From: Acetivibrio clariflavus DSM 19732
Lineage (GTDB): Bacteria; Bacillota; Clostridia; Acetivibrionales; Acetivibrionaceae
Length of the DNA stretch: 64,000 nt
NCBI RefSeq assembly: GCF_000237085.1
Contig: NC_016627.1
Location: 310,001 to 374,000 of the forward strand
Direction: 5' to 3'
Below the pieces are notes generated by a model. That model ran no database searches. It had not been told where the DNA came from and was given only the letters and a program-made list of their open reading frames with translations. Shown here piece after piece: positions 60,199 to 64,000 of this stretch; the first letter of the stretch is position 1; the number at the start of each line of letters is the position of its first letter. A program made the translations under genes and the position numbers.

Positions 60199-60727
60199 TT
60201 ACCAATACTTTTGAACCAGCTTGGGGAACATTTCTTTCAATGAACTATAATCTTCATTCCAGTTAAGTTCTATTTCAGGACAATTTTCTATTTCCGAATA
60301 CTTCGCTTTTTCAAAATTTTCGTAAAAATCATCTTTATCAGTTTTCATCTTATAAGCGTCTGCACAAACATTAAGGAATTCTTCAAACTCAACTTCTCTT
60401 GCTTGATCTTCCCGAATAACATTAGCCAGGTTTTGGGGATCCTTTATTGCATTTTCATATATTACCTTCCCTTGTGATGTCAACCAGGCCCGAAAATAAT
60501 CAAATCCATCCTCTGAACATCCGCCATTGATGATATATGCTACTGCCCATAATTCCAGATGTATATGAACGAGCCAAATAATGAATAAGTATTTTTTCAA
60601 ATTCAAAAATGTCTTCTTCCGGCAGTTTGGAAATTTCACTTGTAAGTATTTTTAAAAACTTTGATGAATCATTCTTACTGATTTTTTTACTGTTCGAAAT
60701 CATTTCCAAGAACATTTTGTTATCCAT
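60199..60727 (-). pseudogene. DUF4240-domain protein gene with a frameshift
   Basis: The N-terminal frame (MDNKMFLEMISNSKKISK...EFEKILIHYLARSYTSGI) and the C-terminal frame (LWAVAYIINGGCSEDGFDYFRAWLTSQGKVIYENAI...) join into one DUF4240 protein of about 175 residues. This holds if one extra base in the A/T run near 60553 is removed, restoring SGLWAVAYIINGG. The function of DUF4240 is unknown. The gene is broken unless the extra base is a sequencing error. Confidence 0.75.
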
Positions 60728-61021
60728 GTTAGAAGATTCTTCATTTCATAATGTCTTAAAGCTCATTGTTCCCATCTCATAAACGGGAACTTCTTTTTCG
60801 TTCATGAATTCATCTCGTTTTGATAACAGCTAAATTGTGAATATGTAGGTGCAAATGTAAATAAAAAATTTGGCTCTTTCCAGAGCTAGTTGAAAAACTA
60901 ATTCTGATCATGAAAGATAGAGAATTTGGGATTACAAAATTATTGTGTCTCAACTAGCTTTGTAAAGAACCAATTTTTGAGTAGCATTAACGGAAACATT
61001 TGTGAGCATTATAGCGTGTTA

Positions 61022-63478
61022 TTAATACCATCCGAGCTTTTCTTGTATTGCTTTGGTAAGCTGTTCAGCCATCAATTCATGAGTTTTAATACTTGGATGC
61101 CAATCTTCTCCGTATCCGTTACTTCCATCTTGCTGCGGGAACTCAATGAAATATACCTTTGAATCACCTGTCTGATTAAGTGAATTTACAATGGATTTGA
61201 TATTATTGCGGCATACTTCCAAACCTGTTCCCCAAAGCATAGGGCCAACAGCGCAGAAAATATGTGCATCAGGGTAATTGGAACGGACAGTTGAAAGAAG
61301 ATCTCTATATGCATTTATAAATGTAGCATTATCGGGAATAGCGGTGGAGTAATCATTTGTACCGAGGTTAATAACAACTACCTGGGGTATATAGTTTTTA
61401 AAGTCCCATTTAACATTGCTGTATGGCAATGTATACAGATAGCGTTCACCCATGAGAGGTCCGGCAGCACCGCCGTAGTTTCTGCAAACTCCTATTCCCG
61501 ACCAGGCAATTAAGTTTGCACTTGCATTCAAATTACGTGCAGTGATTGCTGCATAAGACATATAGCTGTTCTCATTCTTGGGAGTGAAACTCTGTTCCTT
61601 GCTCAAGCCTTCATTTCCATAGGCACATGTTATGGAATCACCGATAAATTCTATTTTTCTTTCCTTTGGAGCAGGCGGATTTAAAAGTTTTCCCGAACCG
61701 AAATCAAATCCAAGGAACTGTGCCTCACCTTGCGAAGCTTCTGTCCTTTTCCACAAAAGAAGATGGTGATTTCCCTCTGAAAGTCCACTTGCCAGTTTTA
61801 CTGTTAATGTGGTGTTATTAACACAAAACGGAGTTTGTCCAACGCCGTCTATGAAAGCCTGGAACCAGTTTTCGCCTGTAGATCTGATGGTGGCACTAAC
61901 TTCAGTTCCGTAGAAGTTAAGTTCAACGTTGGAACCGGACCATGCGCAAATAGGTCCTGCCGGGTTAGAAGTGCTGAATCTTCCGTTATATAAAATACCG
62001 GGAGTAGCATTGGAGCCGGGTGTCGGAGTTGCTGATGCATTTTCTTCAGCCGGGAATTTGGATATCATACCTAATAGATATTGCTTTACATATGCAAAAT
62101 CAATAGAATTAATACTTCCGCTTCCATCCACATCGGCATTATGCATGCCGTTAGCTCCGGGGAATTCGGTAATCATCCCCAATAAATATTGTTTTATATA
62201 TGCATAGTCAATGGAGTTGACAATATCATTTCCATCTACATCACCATATACATAGGATGTTGTTGGTGTAGGAACAGGTGTTGCTGTAGGAGTAGGTGTA
62301 ATTATGGTTGTAGGAGTGGTAGTTGGACCAGTATAGCCCGAAGCTCTTACAAGGGCCTGAGCAATTTCAGGATAATACCATGTAAGTGCTCTTCTGTTAA
62401 ATATGGCATAACTGTCGCCATTGCCGGGACCATAATATCCGTTGTCCCACCATATAACAGGAATACCTCTTTTTCTTGCCTCAGAAGCATAGTATTCTGC
62501 ATGAGCAACTCTAGAGGATAAATTGTTTTTATCAATTGTTCCAAACTCACCTATAACTACAGCTCTTCCGTTCTTAATGAACTTATTGTAAATGGCATCA
62601 AGCTCACTGGAAAGAGAAGCTTTGTCGGAATTTGAACCCCATGTTGCTGTAGCGTTTGCCACCATGGCAAAATAATATGGTGAGTACATATGTATAGACA
62701 CAATAACTCTGCTGTCGTTGTTTGGTATAACAAGGTCGTTCATAGCCTCAGTTATTGAGGATGCAGCATGGGTTGGTATCATTATAAATCTTTTCGCATT
62801 ATTTCCGCCGGTAGATCTGATGGTGTTAACAGCAGCTGCGTTAAGGCTGTTTATTACTGCACGGTTTTCGTATGTACCGCCTGTCCATTCATTAGGTGAA
62901 CCAACAACTCTGGGTTCATTCATTGTTTCGAAGATTAAGTAGTCGCTATAATTTTTAAACCTATTTGCTATCTGTTCCCAAAGCTTTGTAAGCTGGGCTG
63001 TGACATTTTGTTGATTTGAATAGGTAGGGATAAGCCAGGAGCTTTCTTCGTGGTGAAGGTTAATGATGGCGTACATGTCGTTATCAAGGACATAGTTTAC
63101 CACTTCTTCCACTCTGTCTAACCATGCCGAATCAATAGTGTAGTTTGGAGCAGGACCAACATGACCTGACCAGGTTACAGGGATTCGAACGGTATTGAAA
63201 CCCATTTCTTTTATTTTATCAATCATGGCTTTGGTTGTTTTGGGATTTCCCCAGCAAGTTTCTGTATCCAAACCGCTTGCAGAGGATGAAAAGGCATCTA
63301 ATGTGTTACCTAAGTTCCATCCGACTCTCATTTCTCTTGTTAACTCCAAGGCAGATATGTCCCGCATTCCTGTATAAGCAGTGGATGCGAAAACATTGAT
63401 GCTGCCCAAAAGGGATGTGATTACGAGAATTAAGGAAAATAACAATGCTTGTTTTCTGATAAACTGCTTGATATACAT
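61022..63478 (-). CDS. celE: Cellulosomal GH5 endoglucanase - dockerin - CE2 esterase (CelE-like)
   Basis: The 818-residue protein has a signal peptide (about 1-31) and a GH5 catalytic domain (about 40-375) with acid/base Glu in FETMNEPR and nucleophile Glu in [12 protein letters not shown] Pro/Thr linker leads to a type I dockerin (about 407-470; [18 protein letters not shown] and [18 protein letters not shown]), then a CE2 acetylesterase with an N-terminal beta-sandwich and an SGNH-like domain ([11 protein letters not shown] Ser, [14 protein letters not shown] His). It cuts beta-1,4-glucans and removes acetyl groups. Domain order equals CelE of C. thermocellum. AGGGAGG precedes the ATG. Confidence 0.93.
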   Translation of the reverse strand: MYIKQFIRKQALLFSLILVITSLLGSINVFASTAYTGMRDISALELTREMRVGWNLGNTLDAFSSSASGLDTETCWGNPKTTKAMIDKIKEMGFNTVRIPVTWSGHVGPAPNYTIDSAWLDRVEEVVNYVLDNDMYAIINLHHEESSWLIPTYSNQQNVTAQLTKLWEQIANRFKNYSDYLIFETMNEPRVVGSPNEWTGGTYENRAVINSLNAAAVNTIRSTGGNNAKRFIMIPTHAASSITEAMNDLVIPNNDSRVIVSIHMYSPYYFAMVANATATWGSNSDKASLSSELDAIYNKFIKNGRAVVIGEFGTIDKNNLSSRVAHAEYYASEARKRGIPVIWWDNGYYGPGNGDSYAIFNRRALTWYYPEIAQALVRASGYTGPTTTPTTIITPTPTATPVPTPTTSYVYGDVDGNDIVNSIDYAYIKQYLLGMITEFPGANGMHNADVDGSGSINSIDFAYVKQYLLGMISKFPAEENASATPTPGSNATPGILYNGRFSTSNPAGPICAWSGSNVELNFYGTEVSATIRSTGENWFQAFIDGVGQTPFCVNNTTLTVKLASGLSEGNHHLLLWKRTEASQGEAQFLGFDFGSGKLLNPPAPKERKIEFIGDSITCAYGNEGLSKEQSFTPKNENSYMSYAAITARNLNASANLIAWSGIGVCRNYGGAAGPLMGERYLYTLPYSNVKWDFKNYIPQVVVINLGTNDYSTAIPDNATFINAYRDLLSTVRSNYPDAHIFCAVGPMLWGTGLEVCRNNIKSIVNSLNQTGDSKVYFIEFPQQDGSNGYGEDWHPSIKTHELMAEQLTKAIQEKLGWY

Positions 63479-63867
63479 TATACAACCTCCCTAGAAAAAA
63501 TATAAAATTAAAAAATCAAATATGGATGACTTGTTTTTTCTATTCCCCCTTTGAAAAACTTAATAATATACTACAAACAGTTACAAAATTTTTAAAAGGC
63601 ATTCCTCCAATCTCCGATTTTTTCAAAAAATACTCCTTAAATACATTTTACATCATTTAACATGCCAATTCAAATGTAACCATTGTGATAACGGTTAATG
63701 AATAATATTACAGCATATATACAAAAGAGAAGATACCCTTATATAATAGTTGAATATTTTTAAAAGAAAAGATTACGAACTTTTACCTATTAGGGATTTA
63801 TTTGTAAAGAATATTTTTATAAAATATTATTGGTTTAAATTAAAAAATGAAAAGGAGAAGATAAATT
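63479..63867. other. Divergent upstream region of celE and the last gene
   Basis: About 390 bases of AT-rich DNA. It should contain promoters in both directions, but none had a convincing -35/-10 pair by eye. Confidence 0.35.
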
Positions 63868-64000
63868 GTGGAGAATGTTAACTATACTTCAACAAGCACA
63901 GATATTGGGCATAAATATTATAAGTATTCAAAAAAAATTACTCCTATCGGGCTTATAATTTTTATATCAATGGGAATTTTAGGTACAGTAATTTTAAGCT
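63868..64000 (+). CDS. Start of a membrane protein gene (cut by the window end)
   Basis: The reading frame begins with GTG ten bases after AAGGAG and stays open to the end: MENVNYTSTSTDIGHKYYKYSKKITPIG, then a hydrophobic stretch LIIFISMGILGTVIL. It looks like a protein with a short cytoplasmic N-terminus and a first membrane helix. The family cannot be told from 44 codons. Confidence 0.55.
   Translation, partial: MENVNYTSTSTDIGHKYYKYSKKITPIGLIIFISMGILGTVILS

Overview
The window is low-GC Firmicutes DNA (my estimate is about 36% GC). It most likely comes from a cellulosome-forming, spore-forming member of the Clostridia close to Acetivibrio (Hungateiclostridium) thermocellus. The evidence is: two dockerin-bearing secreted proteins, one of them a GH5 endoglucanase fused to a CE2 esterase with the architecture of CelE; a full set of spore genes (spoIID, spoIIQ, spoIIID, spoVG, spoVT, yabP, yabQ); and many TTG/GTG starts behind strong GGAGG-type ribosome sites. 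The species assignment is inference.

Bases 1-48,450 are a mostly co-directional core. First comes the F1Fo ATP synthase operon (atpIBEFHAGDC), closed by a strong terminator. Next are three secreted fibronectin-III/SLH proteins of unknown role. Then follow ywmB-murA-spoIID-spoIIQ, an IS1182-type element, a small N-terminal dockerin protein, a convergent NlpC/P60 gene, spoIIID-mbl, two flagellar rod/hook genes, a rod-binding protein and fabZ. After a reversed murC comes a second block: purR-spoVG-glmU-prs-pth-mfd-prsA-spoVT, a reversed L,D-transpeptidase gene, then mazG-hup-rqcP-yabP-yabQ-divIC-yabR. Both blocks follow Bacillus subtilis gene order, but in B. subtilis they lie apart on the chromosome; here they are joined at murC. 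Together these genes couple energy supply, peptidoglycan precursor synthesis, PRPP/nucleotide metabolism, translation quality control and sporulation.

Bases 48,450-60,750 are an accessory, mobile-element-rich segment. It opens with tRNA-Leu(UAA) and initiator tRNA-fMet. These are followed by an IS200-like element with unusually many hairpins, a tyrosine recombinase remnant, trkH/trkA, an IS30 element carrying a nested IS256 element, an IS66 element with a frameshifted tnpC flanked by exact 157-bp direct repeats, a probable ISLre2 transposase remnant and a frameshifted DUF4240 gene. The window ends with the GH5-dockerin-CE2 gene on the minus strand and the first 133 bases of a divergent gene.

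The most unusual observations are the 157-bp direct repeats that abut the IS66 ends exactly, the nested IS30/IS256 with a terminator hairpin split by the inner element, the FN3/SLH trio wedged between atpC and ywmB, and good matches to sigma-H (spoVG) and sigma-F (spoIIQ) promoters. I found no CRISPR array, rRNA or defence system, and no convincing wholly new system.
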